From positions 558,001 to 622,000 of the forward strand of contig NZ_WEGJ01000001.1 of the NCBI RefSeq assembly GCF_009604385.1: a stretch of DNA of 64,000 nucleotides, given 5' to 3'. Position numbers and translations under genes: made by a program. How positions within the stretch are numbered: position 1 is the first letter of the stretch; each line of letters begins with the position of its first letter. The notes below the pieces were generated by a model, which saw only the letters and a program-made list of their open reading frames with translations, had not been told where the DNA came from and made no database searches. The DNA comes from Streptomyces smaragdinus. GTDB taxonomy: Bacteria > Actinomycetota > Actinomycetes > Streptomycetales > Streptomycetaceae. This document shows positions 1 to 8,861 of this stretch, in pieces.

Positions 1-1
1 C

Positions 2-757
2 TCCGAACGCAACCTCCACGAACGGCTGGCGGTCACGGGACCGGACGACGAGCTGAAGGACCTCGGCGACACGTTCGACGGTCTGCTGGCCCGGCTGGAC
101 AGCGCCTTCGACGCGCAGAAGCGCTTCGTCGCGAACGCCTCGCACGAGCTGCGCACCCCGCTGACCTTCCAGCGGGCGATGATCGAGGTCACCCTCGGCG
201 ACCCGGACGCGGACGCCGCGACGCTGCGCGAGCTGTGCGAGAGGCTGCTGACCGCCGGCGAGGAGCAGGAGCGGCTGATCGAGGCGCTGCTCACCCTGTC
301 GAGCAGCCAGCGCGGTCCGGAGCACCGCGAGCCCACCGACCTCGCCGGGCCGGCCGGAGACGTGCTGCTCGCCTCGCCGCCGGACGCGCTGCCGGTCGAG
401 GCGGTGCTGCGGCCGGCGCCGGTCACCGGCGATCCGCGGCTGCTGGAGCGGCTGGTCGGCAACCTCGTCGACAACGCCCGCCGCCACAACCGCCCCGGCG
501 GCTGGATCCGGCTGACGACCGGCGTCCGGGACGGCCGGTCCGAACTGCGGGTGGTCAACAGCGGGCCGGTGGTGAACGCGGCGGACATCGACCGCCTGTT
601 CCAGCCCTTCCAGCGGCTGCACCCGCGCACGGCCGGCCCGCCGGGACACGGTCTCGGGCTGTCCATCGTGGCCGCGATCGCCGCGGCGCACGACGCGGAC
701 GTCGAGGCCGACCCCGGCCCGCGGGGCGGCCTCGACGTCCGGGTCAGGTTCCCCTGA
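2..757 (+). CDS. Sensor histidine kinase, C-terminal part (5' end outside window)
   Basis: The frame is open from the window edge, so this is the last ~251 residues of a membrane sensor kinase. It begins in a HAMP-like linker. The dimerisation helix follows, with the H-box ASHELRTPL and the phospho-acceptor His at about residue 48. The ATPase domain has an N-box (NLVDNARRHN, ~154) and a G-box (GHGLGLS, ~216). The order HAMP-HisKA-HATPase is that of OmpR-partner kinases, so the response regulator gene probably lies just upstream, outside the window. The next gene converges on it with 3 nt between the stops. Family is certain; the stimulus cannot be read. Confidence 0.93.
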   Translation, partial: SERNLHERLAVTGPDDELKDLGDTFDGLLARLDSAFDAQKRFVANASHELRTPLTFQRAMIEVTLGDPDADAATLRELCERLLTAGEEQERLIEALLTLSSSQRGPEHREPTDLAGPAGDVLLASPPDALPVEAVLRPAPVTGDPRLLERLVGNLVDNARRHNRPGGWIRLTTGVRDGRSELRVVNSGPVVNAADIDRLFQPFQRLHPRTAGPPGHGLGLSIVAAIAAAHDADVEADPGPRGGLDVRVRFP

Positions 758-760
758 GGC

Positions 761-1999
761 TCACGCCTTGTTCCGGTCGCCCCGGTCGTTCCGGTCGCGG
801 GCCGGGGGCGGCGGGGCCAGATACCTCGCCCAGCCGTCCGCCGGCGCCTGGCCGACCTCCAGGCCGCGGAGCTTGTCCAGCACCTGCGGGTCCTGGGCGT
901 CCAGCCAGTCGGCGAGCTGCCGGAACGACACGCAGTGCACGTCGGCGCGCGGGCAGAGGGTCTTGATGGTGTGCTCCACGGCCCGCATGTACGCGCCGCC
1001 GCCCCACTGCTCGAAGTGGTTGCCGATGATCAGGGGCGCCCGGTTGCCGGCGTAGGAGCGGTCGAAGCCCATCATCAGGCTGCGGTACATCTGGTTCTCC
1101 GCGGTGGCCGGGGTCACGCGCGGGTTGACGCTGTAGTTGTAGTCCATGGTGAGCTCCTCCAGGTCGCTGCCGGGGAAGGGCACCGTCTGCATGGACAGGT
1201 CCCACACGCCGTGCTCCTTGCGGGGCCAGACCTGGAGGTTGACGCCGCTGGTGTCGTAGCGCCAGCCGAGTTCGCCCGCGGCCTTCACGAGGTTGTCGCG
1301 GCCCTCCAGACACGGGGTGCGGGCGCCGACGAGCTCCTTGTCGTAGTCGAACGGCAGCGGGGCGGCCCTGGTGAGGCCGGTGGTGGTCTTCCAGGTCTTC
1401 ACGAACCGCTTGGCCTGGTCGATCTCGCTCTTCCAGTCGGCCACCGACCAGCTGTCGCCGCCGGTGGGCCCGCAGAAGTGGCCGTTGAAGTGGGTGCCGA
1501 TCTCGCTGCCGTCCAGCCACGCGGCGCGCACCTGTTCGATGGTCTGCCTGACGTGCAGGTCGTTGAGGAAGCCGATGTCCGAGGCGCCGGCCTCGTGCCC
1601 GGGGGCGTGGTAGTCGCCGCGCCTGGACTCCGGGAGCACGTACAGGCCGCTGAGGAAGTACGTCATGGTGGCGTCGTACTTCTTGCCGACCTCGCGGAAG
1701 TGCCGGAAGAGCCCGGAGCCGTCCTCGCCGGCGCCGTCCCAGGAGAAGACGACGAACTGCGGGGGCTTCTGACCGGGCCTCAGCTTCCCGAACTTCGGCT
1801 GGTGCGGCTGCAGTCCGGTCCAGGCGGTGGAGCCGTCGCCGATGAGCCGCAGGGGTTTGCCGTTGCTGATGACGGGAAGCGCCTGATTCGCCTTCGCGTC
1901 GTTCTTCGCCTCGACGTCGCCGCCGCTGGAACAGCCCGCCGCCGCGGTCAGTGCCGCGGCGATGCAGGCTGCGAACGTCAGGCGCAGGGATTTGTACAC
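761..1999 (-). CDS. Polysaccharide deacetylase-like lipoprotein
   Basis: I chose the GTG start at 1999 because GGAGAGGTGG precedes it and the protein then opens with a lipoprotein signal: basic start, hydrophobic stretch and lipobox AAAGC with the lipidated Cys at residue 23 (412 aa). An upstream ATG at 2047 would only add 16 unlikely residues. NodB-fold features are visible: FSWDGAGED for the metal/catalytic Asp and EIGTHFNGHF, an HxxxH metal motif. It is inferred to be a surface-anchored carbohydrate (cell-wall or exopolysaccharide) deacetylase. The motifs are slightly non-standard, so activity is not assured. It is monocistronic and divergent from nothing close. Confidence 0.75.
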   Translation of the reverse strand: MYKSLRLTFAACIAAALTAAAGCSSGGDVEAKNDAKANQALPVISNGKPLRLIGDGSTAWTGLQPHQPKFGKLRPGQKPPQFVVFSWDGAGEDGSGLFRHFREVGKKYDATMTYFLSGLYVLPESRRGDYHAPGHEAGASDIGFLNDLHVRQTIEQVRAAWLDGSEIGTHFNGHFCGPTGGDSWSVADWKSEIDQAKRFVKTWKTTTGLTRAAPLPFDYDKELVGARTPCLEGRDNLVKAAGELGWRYDTSGVNLQVWPRKEHGVWDLSMQTVPFPGSDLEELTMDYNYSVNPRVTPATAENQMYRSLMMGFDRSYAGNRAPLIIGNHFEQWGGGAYMRAVEHTIKTLCPRADVHCVSFRQLADWLDAQDPQVLDKLRGLEVGQAPADGWARYLAPPPPARDRNDRGDRNKA

Positions 2000-2100
2000 G
2001 GGGCCACCTCTCCAGTCGACCGAACCTATGGAGAGATAACCCGACAATTGGACAAATCAGACTTATTCACCCGTTCGCCGCGAGGGCGTGTCGCGCTCCC

Positions 2101-3081
2101 TCAGACCCCGGACTGCGCCTGTACGAGGACGTCCCCCGCCGTCGTGCGGTAGTACAGGACCGACCGCCCCGACCGCCGGCGCGCGATCAGCCGGGCGTCG
2201 TACAGCAGCTTCAGATGACGCCCCACCGAACCGAGCCCCTGCCCGGTGACCGCCACCAGCTGGGTGGTGCTCATCGGCGTCCCGAGCAGCGCCAGCACCG
2301 CCGCCCGGTGCGTCCCGAGCAGCCGCCCCAGCGCGCGCGGCGCGGCCTGCGTCCGGTCGGTGTCCGCCAGGACCCCGTGGCACGGGTAGGTGAGGGCGTA
2401 CAGATCGCTGTCGTCCCAGGCCACCCAGCCGCGTTCGGCCGCGGTCACCGGGATGAGGAGCAGCCGCCGGCCGGAGATGTCCCGGGGCGGGTTGTCCTGC
2501 TTGTTGATCTGCAGCCGCCCCTCGCCGAGCCACCGCATGCCCGGCCGGATGTCGTCCAGCGCCGCCGACCAGCCGCCCTCGGTGAGATGCCGGGTGCGCG
2601 CGACGATGTCGGCCTCGAGGATCCGCCGGCGGCGCGGCCAGTACGGCAGCACCGTCTCGGTCCACACCCAGCGCAGCACGCCCGCCAGCAGCTCCGGCAG
2701 GTCGTCGCGGTCGAGTACGGGCGGCAGCGGGCCCGGGCGGGACACCACGAGGTCGGCGCGGGCCCGGTCCGGGGCGGTGGCCCTGATGCGCGCCAGTTCC
2801 TCCTCGAAGGACCGCCCCGGCTCGTACGCGGAGGCCGGGGTGAGGAAGTCCGCCAGCCAGTTCCGGTGGCCCACGACCGCGTCCGTGAGCGGGCCGAGCG
2901 CCGGGTCGGCGGCGAGCAGGGCGCGGTACGCGGGCAGATGGCGGGCCAGCCACGCCCGGTGGCCCGGATGCCCGCCCGCGCCGTAGTCGAGGGCCAGGAA
3001 CGCCGACGTCGTCTCGGCCAGCGCGGACACGCTGAACCGGCTGCCCGCCAGCGTGTCGGTGTCCAGCAGCCACAGCCCCAC
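2101..3081 (-). CDS. ArsR-type winged-helix regulator with large N-terminal domain
   Basis: 326 aa from a GTG with AAAGGAGT upstream. The last ~80 residues are a winged helix (MSTTQLVAVTGQGLGSVGRH, then LKLLYDARLIARRR, then a wing SVLYYRTT) as in ArsR/SmtB regulators. The ~240 residues before it match the DUF5937-like domain often fused to this HTH in Streptomyces. No metal-binding cysteines are evident, so a metal sensor is unlikely. It is divergent from the MFS exporter gene starting 68 nt away, a typical repressor-transporter arrangement, so it probably controls that exporter and itself. Confidence 0.82.
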   Translation of the reverse strand: MGLWLLDTDTLAGSRFSVSALAETTSAFLALDYGAGGHPGHRAWLARHLPAYRALLAADPALGPLTDAVVGHRNWLADFLTPASAYEPGRSFEEELARIRATAPDRARADLVVSRPGPLPPVLDRDDLPELLAGVLRWVWTETVLPYWPRRRRILEADIVARTRHLTEGGWSAALDDIRPGMRWLGEGRLQINKQDNPPRDISGRRLLLIPVTAAERGWVAWDDSDLYALTYPCHGVLADTDRTQAAPRALGRLLGTHRAAVLALLGTPMSTTQLVAVTGQGLGSVGRHLKLLYDARLIARRRSGRSVLYYRTTAGDVLVQAQSGV

Positions 3082-3149
3082 CCCGGACTCCTTTCGCGCA
3101 GCCGCGAAACTCTAACGCACGCCCGCCGGACCGCCGGAGACTCCCCCGC

Positions 3150-4355
3150 ATGCGTACCTACGGGGAGTTGTTCAAAACACCGCAGTTCACCTCGCTCTTC
3201 GCCACCGCCGTGGTGCAGAGCGCGGCCATGACCATGAGCGGACTGGCCCTCGGCACCTACGTCTACGGGGCCACCGAATCACCGCTGCTGGCCGCCCTCA
3301 GCATGTTCGGCGCCGCGTTCGCACAGGTCGTCGGCGCGACGGTGCTGATGTCGGCGGCGGACCGGCTGCCGCCGCGCGGGGCGCTGGCGGGAATCTCACT
3401 GTGCTTCGCCCTCGGCACGGCGGTCATCGCGCTGCCGGGGCTGCCGATCTGGGCGATCTTCGTGGTGATCCTGGCACAGGGGATCGTCGGTTCGGTCGGC
3501 GGCGGCGTGCGGTACGGGCTGCTCACCGACGTACTGCCGCCGGAGGGCTTCGTACTGGGCCGGTCGGTGCTCAACATGGCGAACGGCACCATGCAGGTGT
3601 GCGGCTTCGCGCTGAGCGGGGCACTGCTGCAGCTGCTGTCACCCCGCCAGACGCTGGTGATCTGCGCGGTGCTGTTCGCCGTCGCCGCCGGGGTGACCCG
3701 GTTCGGGCTGACCCGGCGGCCGCCGCGCGCGTCGGGGCGGCCGTCGGTGGCCGAGACCTGGCGGGTGAACACCCTGCTGTGGTCGTCGGTGCCCCGCCGC
3801 TACGTCTTCCTGGCGGGGTGGGTGCCCAACGGGCTGATCGTCGGCTGCGAATCGCTGTTCGTCTCGTACGACCCGGACCACGCGAGCGTGCTGTTCGCCG
3901 CCGCGGCGGCCGGCATGCTCGCCGGGGACACGGTCGTCGGCCGGTTCATCCCGCCGTGGCTGCGGGACCGGCTGGCCGCACCACTGCGGCTGCTGCTCGC
4001 GGTGCCGTACCTGGTGTTCGTGCTCGACCCCGCGCTGCCGCTGGGCGCGCTCGCCGCCTTCACCGCGTCCGCCGGCTTCGCGGCGTCGCTGCTGCTGCAG
4101 GAGCAGCTGATGCGGCTGACGCCCACCGAGCTGAGCGGTCAGGCGATGGGGCTGCAGACGGCGGGGATGCTCACCATGCAGGGGGTGGGCGCGGCGCTGG
4201 CCGGTACGGTCGCGCAACTGCTGTCGCCGGCCGCCGCGATCACGGTGATGGCCGTCGCGTCGGCCGCCGTCACGCTGGCGCTGGCGCCGGGGCTGCGTCC
4301 GGTCCCGGCTCAGGAGGTCTCGCGCTCCAAGGCCTCACGGGTGGCGGGTCCGTAG
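3150..4355 (+). CDS. MFS transporter
   Basis: 401 aa and strongly hydrophobic, with about 12 predicted membrane helices. It begins MRTYGELFKTPQF, the usual cytoplasmic start of Streptomyces MFS drug-efflux-like proteins. A GGAG precedes the ATG. It shares a short divergent promoter region with the ArsR-type regulator, which probably represses it. The 3' end overlaps the convergent peptidoglycan-binding gene by 46 bp. The substrate cannot be told; a small-molecule or drug exporter is the likeliest guess. Confidence 0.85.
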   Translation: MRTYGELFKTPQFTSLFATAVVQSAAMTMSGLALGTYVYGATESPLLAALSMFGAAFAQVVGATVLMSAADRLPPRGALAGISLCFALGTAVIALPGLPIWAIFVVILAQGIVGSVGGGVRYGLLTDVLPPEGFVLGRSVLNMANGTMQVCGFALSGALLQLLSPRQTLVICAVLFAVAAGVTRFGLTRRPPRASGRPSVAETWRVNTLLWSSVPRRYVFLAGWVPNGLIVGCESLFVSYDPDHASVLFAAAAAGMLAGDTVVGRFIPPWLRDRLAAPLRLLLAVPYLVFVLDPALPLGALAAFTASAGFAASLLLQEQLMRLTPTELSGQAMGLQTAGMLTMQGVGAALAGTVAQLLSPAAAITVMAVASAAVTLALAPGLRPVPAQEVSRSKASRVAGP

Positions 4356-5194
4356 ACGCCGGGCGGGTCGGCGGTGATGCCGCGGGCGTTCTGGTACGTG
4401 CGGACGGCCTCGTAGGTGTCGCGGTCGTAGACGCCGTCGGCGTCCTTGTCGTACAGCCTCAGCTGCCCCAGCCGGTGCTGCAGTTCGGTCACCTCCGGTC
4501 CCTCGTCGCCCCGGCGCAGGGTGGACGGGGCCGAGGTCGGGGCAGGGCTGCTGGGGGCGGGGCTCGAGGGCGGCGGGGAGGTCGGCGCGGGCCGTCCGGC
4601 TCCGCCGGGGGCGGTGTGGTCCGGGCGCGGGGAGCGGGAGGGCGGGTAGGAGCGCGACGGGGCCGGGGTCGCGGTCGCGGCGCGGGGTTCGGTGCTCGGG
4701 GAGGCCTTCGGCTTCTTCGCGGAGGGCTTCGGCGTCGGGGTTTCCTCGTCGTCCGGGGCCAGGTCCGGGGCCGAGCGGGTGGGGTCGGGCAGTACGCGGG
4801 TGGGGTGGTCCGTGTCGTCGAACGCCTTGAGGCCGAGGGTGACGACGCCCGCCGTGGCGGCGGTCGTGACGAGGGCGAAGAGGGCGGCCGTCAGATTGCG
4901 GCGGCGGGTGGGGGCGCGGTGCGAGCGGCGGCGGGACGGGCGCGGCGGCCCGAGCTCGCGGGGATCCGGGCGGTCGGGGGCGAACAGGCCGAGGTCGATG
5001 GGGTCGTCGTCGTACGGGAGCGGTGGGGCGGCAGTGGGGGGCGGGTAGGAGCCGTACGGGGCCGGGAGGGTGTCGGCGGGCGGCGCGTAGGGGCGGACGG
5101 TCAGGGGCGGGCGCTCCTCGTCGGTGAACCAGGCACAGGTGCACGGGCCGATAGCACGGCATCGGCCACATGGTCGTCGTATGTCAGACTCCAC
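4310..5194 (-). CDS. Membrane-anchored peptidoglycan-binding protein
   Basis: 294 aa from a GTG preceded by AAGGGGGAA. The N-terminus has a small Cys cluster (CGRCRAIGPCTC). Then come a Pro-rich cytoplasmic stretch, one membrane helix (about 97-117), a long Pro/Ser/Thr/Ala-rich linker, and a C-terminal peptidoglycan-binding type 1 domain (LRRGDEGPEVTELQHRLGQL ... DGVYDRDTYEAVRTYQ). The layout places the C-terminal domain outside in the wall, anchored by the single helix. The cysteine cluster could bind zinc. The 3' end overlaps the MFS gene by 46 bp in the opposite direction. Confidence 0.82.
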   Translation of the reverse strand: MESDIRRPCGRCRAIGPCTCAWFTDEERPPLTVRPYAPPADTLPAPYGSYPPPTAAPPLPYDDDPIDLGLFAPDRPDPRELGPPRPSRRRSHRAPTRRRNLTAALFALVTTAATAGVVTLGLKAFDDTDHPTRVLPDPTRSAPDLAPDDEETPTPKPSAKKPKASPSTEPRAATATPAPSRSYPPSRSPRPDHTAPGGAGRPAPTSPPPSSPAPSSPAPTSAPSTLRRGDEGPEVTELQHRLGQLRLYDKDADGVYDRDTYEAVRTYQNARGITADPPGVYGPATREALERETS

Positions 5195-5297
5195 CGGGCT
5201 TTTCCCCCTTCGTATCGGACTCTAGTGGAGAAACGCGGGACCCACGGATGCCTCCGGAAATCCCGTACGACTCCCTCACCCGCTACCGTGATCGCCG

Positions 5298-6026
5298 ATG
5301 TCCACTCCACAGGGCCCCACCTTCCGCGAACTCGCCGTCCAGGCGCTGTCGTCCGTCGAGCACGGCTACGACCTGCTCGCCCCGAAGTTCGACGCCACCG
5401 CCTTCCGCACCGGCGAGCGGGTGCTGGCGGCGGTGGCGGACGCGCTGCGGGAGCTCGGCCCGTTCGCCACGGGCCTCGATCACTGCTGCGGGACGGGCGC
5501 GGGCGTCGGGGTGCTGCGCGAGGTGTGTACGGACCGGGTGGTGGGCGTCGACTTCAGCGCCGGCATGCTGGCCCGGGCCCGCCGCGCGTTCCCGGCCGGG
5601 GCAGAGGGGCCCGCGGTGCGGTGGGTACGGGCGGACGTGCGCCGGCTGCCGTTCGCCCCGGCGTTCGACGTGGTCACCGGCTTCGGGGCGTTCGGCCACT
5701 TCCTCCCCCGCGAGTTCCCGGCGCTGTTCGCGGAGGTGCGGTCGGTGCTGCGCCACGGCGGGGTGTTCGCGTTCCCGGTCGTGGCGCCGCCGCGGGTGGG
5801 GTCGCGGGCGTACTGGACGCTGTGGGGCTTCGACGCGGCGATGCGGCTGCGCAACACGGTGTGGTGGCCGCGGTTCGTCATGTACTACCGCACGTTCCGG
5901 CTGGCGGACGTCACCCGGGATCTGGCGGTGGCGGGGTTCGACGTGTCGACCACCGCGCTCGAGGCCCTGGGCCGCCGCGCGGACGGCAGCCCGCGGTGCC
6001 GGCTGGTGGTCGCCCGGCGGCGGTAG
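5298..6026 (+). CDS. Class I SAM-dependent methyltransferase
   Basis: 242 aa. Motif I is LDHCCGTGAGVGVL (about 55-68), with the acidic end of strand 2 in VVGVDFSAGMLARAR, as in Methyltransf_25/11 Rossmann methyltransferases. The C-terminal part (FVMYYRTFRLADV) could shape the substrate pocket. It stands alone, converging on the conservon P450 with a strong bidirectional hairpin (6038-6069) between them. The substrate is unknown. Confidence 0.85.
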   Translation: MSTPQGPTFRELAVQALSSVEHGYDLLAPKFDATAFRTGERVLAAVADALRELGPFATGLDHCCGTGAGVGVLREVCTDRVVGVDFSAGMLARARRAFPAGAEGPAVRWVRADVRRLPFAPAFDVVTGFGAFGHFLPREFPALFAEVRSVLRHGGVFAFPVVAPPRVGSRAYWTLWGFDAAMRLRNTVWWPRFVMYYRTFRLADVTRDLAVAGFDVSTTALEALGRRADGSPRCRLVVARRR

Positions 6027-6037
6027 GGGATGGGGAA

Positions 6038-6069
6038 GGCGGGGGCGCGGGCGGGTCCGCGCCCCCGCC
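6038..6069. terminator. Bidirectional terminator hairpin
   Basis: Perfect 13-bp inverted repeat GGCGGGGGCGCGG/CCGCGCCCCCGCC with a 6-nt loop, between the convergent methyltransferase and P450 genes. There is no U-tract, as is usual in Streptomyces. Confidence 0.75.
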
Positions 6070-6073
6070 GGTA

Positions 6074-7501
6074 TCAGGCGCCCCTGATCCACCTGAGGAC
6101 CGACTGCCACCACGACTGCCGTCCGGTGCGCGCCGGGGCGGCGGCGTCCGGGACCGGGACGGGGAGCCGGGACTGCTGGGCGGACGGCTCCGTATGATGC
6201 GCGACACGGCCCGCGTCGCCGACCACGGCCGGGTCCAGGGGGGTGAACGCGACGGGCAGCGCGACGAGGTCCCGGGACAGCAGCGACGTACGCCACCGCA
6301 CCTTGTCCTCGTCCACGGCGAGGCGCAGATCGGGGAGCCGGGCGAGGAGCGCGTCGATGCCGGTGTCCGCTATCGCCCGGCCGATGTCCTGGCCGGGGCA
6401 CTCGTGCGGCCCGCCGCTGAACGCCAGATGCGAGCGGTTGCCGTGGACGGGCGCGGACATGTCGGGCCGGATCGCCGGGTCGGTGTTGCCGGCGGCCAGG
6501 CCCAGCACCAGCATGTCGCCCTCCTTGATGTGGTGCCCGGCGAGCTCGGTGTCCCCGGTCGCCCACCGCCCGTAGACGGCGGTGAACGGCGGAGCGTCCC
6601 ACAGCACCTGCTCCAGCGCGTCCGGCAGCGTCATGTGACCACCCGCCAGATTGCCGCGGAACCGCTTGTCGGTGAGCACCATGTGCAGCGTGTTGGCGAT
6701 CAGGTTCGCGGTGGTCGAGTAGGAGGCGATCAGTACGAGGCGCAGATGCTCCGCCAGCTCGTCGTCCGACAGCTGGGACTCGTGTCCGATGAGCCAGCTG
6801 GCGAAGTCGTCACCGGGCTTGCGCTTCTTCTCGGCGACCAGGGCACGCAGGGTGTCGATGATGAAGGCGTTGGAGGCGATCGCCGTCTCGGAGGCCTTCA
6901 CCATGTCCCGCGCGGCGTCCAGCAGCCGGGGGCCCTCGCTGTCCGCCATGCCGAGGAGCTTGGTCGACACCAGCATCGGCAGGATGCCGGCGAAGTCCGC
7001 CACCAGGTCGGCGTGGCCGGCGGAGGCGAACTCGTCGATGAGCTGGTTGGCGTAGCGCGTCACGTAGCGGCGGACGCCGCGGCGGTCCATCCGCTTCATG
7101 GAGTCGGTGACCGCCGAGCGCAGCCGTTTGGCCTCCTCGCCGTCGAGGAACGCGCACATCGGCTGCCACATGGTGATCGGCAGCAGCGGGTTGTCGATCG
7201 CCACCCGGCCCTCGTGGGCCTCGCGCCACAGCCGCGAGTCCCGGGTGAAGCGGGTCGGGTTGCGGGTGACGTCCAGGTTCTCCCGGTAGCCGAGGACCAG
7301 CCAGGCTGGTACGTCGCCCTGGACCAGGACGGGAGCGACCCCGCCGTGTTCGGCGCGCAGCTTCTCGTACAGCGCGGGGGCGTTGTCCTCCATCTCCGGG
7401 CCGTAGAGCCGGGTCAGTCCCTCCGCGGACATGCCGTGGGCCGGGCAGCCGGGTGGTGGTACTTGACCACCGTCTGCGGAGTCTTGCGGGGTTGTGGTCA
7501 C
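6074..7501 (-). CDS. Conservon-associated cytochrome P450, CYP157-like (no ExxR)
   Basis: 475 aa from a GTG whose last bases overlap the cvnD stop (GTGA), so it is translationally coupled as the fifth conservon gene. The heme-ligand loop is FSGGPHECPGQDIGR with the Cys ligand at about 368. The I-helix is atypical (ASYSTTAN instead of AGxxTT). The K-helix position reads EQVLW (about 297-301) where nearly all P450s have ExxR. That replacement is the known signature of the CYP157 family, which sits beside conservons in S. coelicolor. The usual CYP154-like partner is not present downstream. Whether it is a catalytic monooxygenase or a heme-binding regulatory protein is open. Confidence 0.9.
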   Translation of the reverse strand: MTTTPQDSADGGQVPPPGCPAHGMSAEGLTRLYGPEMEDNAPALYEKLRAEHGGVAPVLVQGDVPAWLVLGYRENLDVTRNPTRFTRDSRLWREAHEGRVAIDNPLLPITMWQPMCAFLDGEEAKRLRSAVTDSMKRMDRRGVRRYVTRYANQLIDEFASAGHADLVADFAGILPMLVSTKLLGMADSEGPRLLDAARDMVKASETAIASNAFIIDTLRALVAEKKRKPGDDFASWLIGHESQLSDDELAEHLRLVLIASYSTTANLIANTLHMVLTDKRFRGNLAGGHMTLPDALEQVLWDAPPFTAVYGRWATGDTELAGHHIKEGDMLVLGLAAGNTDPAIRPDMSAPVHGNRSHLAFSGGPHECPGQDIGRAIADTGIDALLARLPDLRLAVDEDKVRWRTSLLSRDLVALPVAFTPLDPAVVGDAGRVAHHTEPSAQQSRLPVPVPDAAAPARTGRQSWWQSVLRWIRGA

Positions 7502-8118
7502 CTTGCCTCCAGGGGCTGAGCGAGATCGTGCAGATGACGCAGCAGCGCCAGCAGTACGTCCTTGCCGGAGTCCCGCCGGCGCACGTCCGCGCCCACCAGG
7601 GGGATGTCCGGAGCCAGATCCAGGGCGGCACGGATCTCGTCGAGAGGGTGTACGGGGGATTCGGGGAACTGGTTGACGGCCACGATGAACGGCACGCCGG
7701 CCTCCTCGAGCCGGCCGAGCACGTCGAAGCTGGCCTCGAGCCGGCGGGTGTCGACCAGGACGACGGCGCCGAGGGCGCCGTCGAAGAGGCCGTTCCACAG
7801 GAACCAGAAGCGCTGCTGGCCGGGGGTGCCGAAGAGGTAGAGGACCAGCCGTTCGTTGAGGCTGATCCGGCCGAAGTCCATGGCGACGGTGGTGGCGTCC
7901 TTCTCCTCCACCCCGAAGAGGTCGTCGACCCCGGCGCCGGCCTGGGTCATCGTCTCCTCGGTGGTGAGCGGCGAGATCTCGCTCACGGCGCCCACCAGGG
8001 TGGTCTTGCCCACCCCGAAGCCGCCGACCACGACTATCTTCACGGCGACGCTGGCCGAGTCGGGGAGCACGTCCTGAGGCCGCGGTCCGGCCATCGCGTC
8101 AAAGCTGTTCGAGCCCAC
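7498..8118 (-). CDS. cvnD: Conservon GTP-binding protein CvnD
   Basis: 206 aa. P-loop GGFGVGKTT lies at about 32-40. The G3 region reads FGTPGQQRF and the G4 region NQFP instead of NKxD, as in the Ras/MglA-like GTPases of conservons. It starts at a GTG behind AAGGAAG, inside the last 20 bp of cvnC, and is coupled to the P450 by a 4-bp overlap. In Streptomyces conservons CvnD works with CvnA (kinase-like), CvnB (roadblock) and CvnC as a membrane-associated complex that resembles eukaryotic G-protein signalling. Confidence 0.93.
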   Translation of the reverse strand: MGSNSFDAMAGPRPQDVLPDSASVAVKIVVVGGFGVGKTTLVGAVSEISPLTTEETMTQAGAGVDDLFGVEEKDATTVAMDFGRISLNERLVLYLFGTPGQQRFWFLWNGLFDGALGAVVLVDTRRLEASFDVLGRLEEAGVPFIVAVNQFPESPVHPLDEIRAALDLAPDIPLVGADVRRRDSGKDVLLALLRHLHDLAQPLEAR

Positions 8119-8452
8119 GGATGACTTCCTTGATCAGTCCCATGTCGGCGACGGGGGGGACGGTCGATCGGGTCACGACCAGCTCCTCGGCGAGCAGGTC
8201 GCCGAGGAGCACACTCACCACGCTGAACGGGAGCCCGAGATAGGCCGCGATCTCGGCGACGGAGATCGGCGCGGTGCACAGCCGCAGGATCGCGGCCTGC
8301 TCCGGCTGCATACCGTGCGGCGGTCCGGAGCGCGCGATCACCAGCGTCACGAGGTCCAGCGGTTCCTTGGCAGCCTCGCCCGAGCGGCCGCCGGTGATGA
8401 CGTAGAGCCGCTCAGGTCCTGCTTCGTGCCATGCGTGGTCCTCGTCGCTCAT
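8099..8452 (-). CDS. cvnC: Conservon DUF742 protein CvnC
   Basis: 117 aa starting MSDEDHAW; ATG overlaps the cvnB stop (ATGA). It is a DUF742 family protein of typical length with a winged-helix-like core (VAEIAAYLGLPFSVVSVLLG, then DLLAEELVVT). It lies between cvnB and cvnD and overlaps cvnD by 20 bp. Its role in the conservon complex is known only genetically; the HTH-like fold suggests protein or DNA contact. Confidence 0.93.
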   Translation of the reverse strand: MSDEDHAWHEAGPERLYVITGGRSGEAAKEPLDLVTLVIARSGPPHGMQPEQAAILRLCTAPISVAEIAAYLGLPFSVVSVLLGDLLAEELVVTRSTVPPVADMGLIKEVIRGLEQL

Positions 8453-8859
8453 ATGGCCGATCCGTCGACGGTACTGCGGGGTGGGCTCGTCAGATGCGCG
8501 CCGATACGGGCCACCAGATCCCGCATCCGCCGGCCCATCAGGCCCGCGTCGACGCCCTCGTCCGCCGCCACGGCCAGATAGGCCCCGGCACCTGCGGCCA
8601 TCAGATAGAAGAAGCCGCCGCTCACCTCGATCACGATCATCTTCAACTGCCGGGTACTGCCCGGGAACACGTCCGAGATCGACCGGGCCAGGCTCTGCAG
8701 TCCGGCACACGCGGCCGCCAGCCGGTCGGCGGTGTCGGGCTCCGTGTCGTGCTGGGCTATACGCAGCCCGTCCGACGACAGCACGACGACGTGGCGGGTC
8801 TGCGGAACGCTCTCGGCGAGTTCCTTGAGCATCCAGTCCATGTCCGCTCGACGCACCAC
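8449..8859 (-). CDS. cvnB: Conservon roadblock/LC7 protein CvnB
   Basis: 136 aa with the roadblock/LC7 fold (HVVVLSSDGLRIA near 23-35, GGFFYLMAAGAGAYLAVAAD near 80-99). Roadblock proteins act as GAPs or scaffolds for small GTPases, here presumably CvnD. It starts 2 nt after the cvnA stop and ends in a 4-bp overlap with cvnC. Confidence 0.93.
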   Translation of the reverse strand: MVRRADMDWMLKELAESVPQTRHVVVLSSDGLRIAQHDTEPDTADRLAAACAGLQSLARSISDVFPGSTRQLKMIVIEVSGGFFYLMAAGAGAYLAVAADEGVDAGLMGRRMRDLVARIGAHLTSPPRSTVDGSAI

Positions 8860-8861
8860 GA

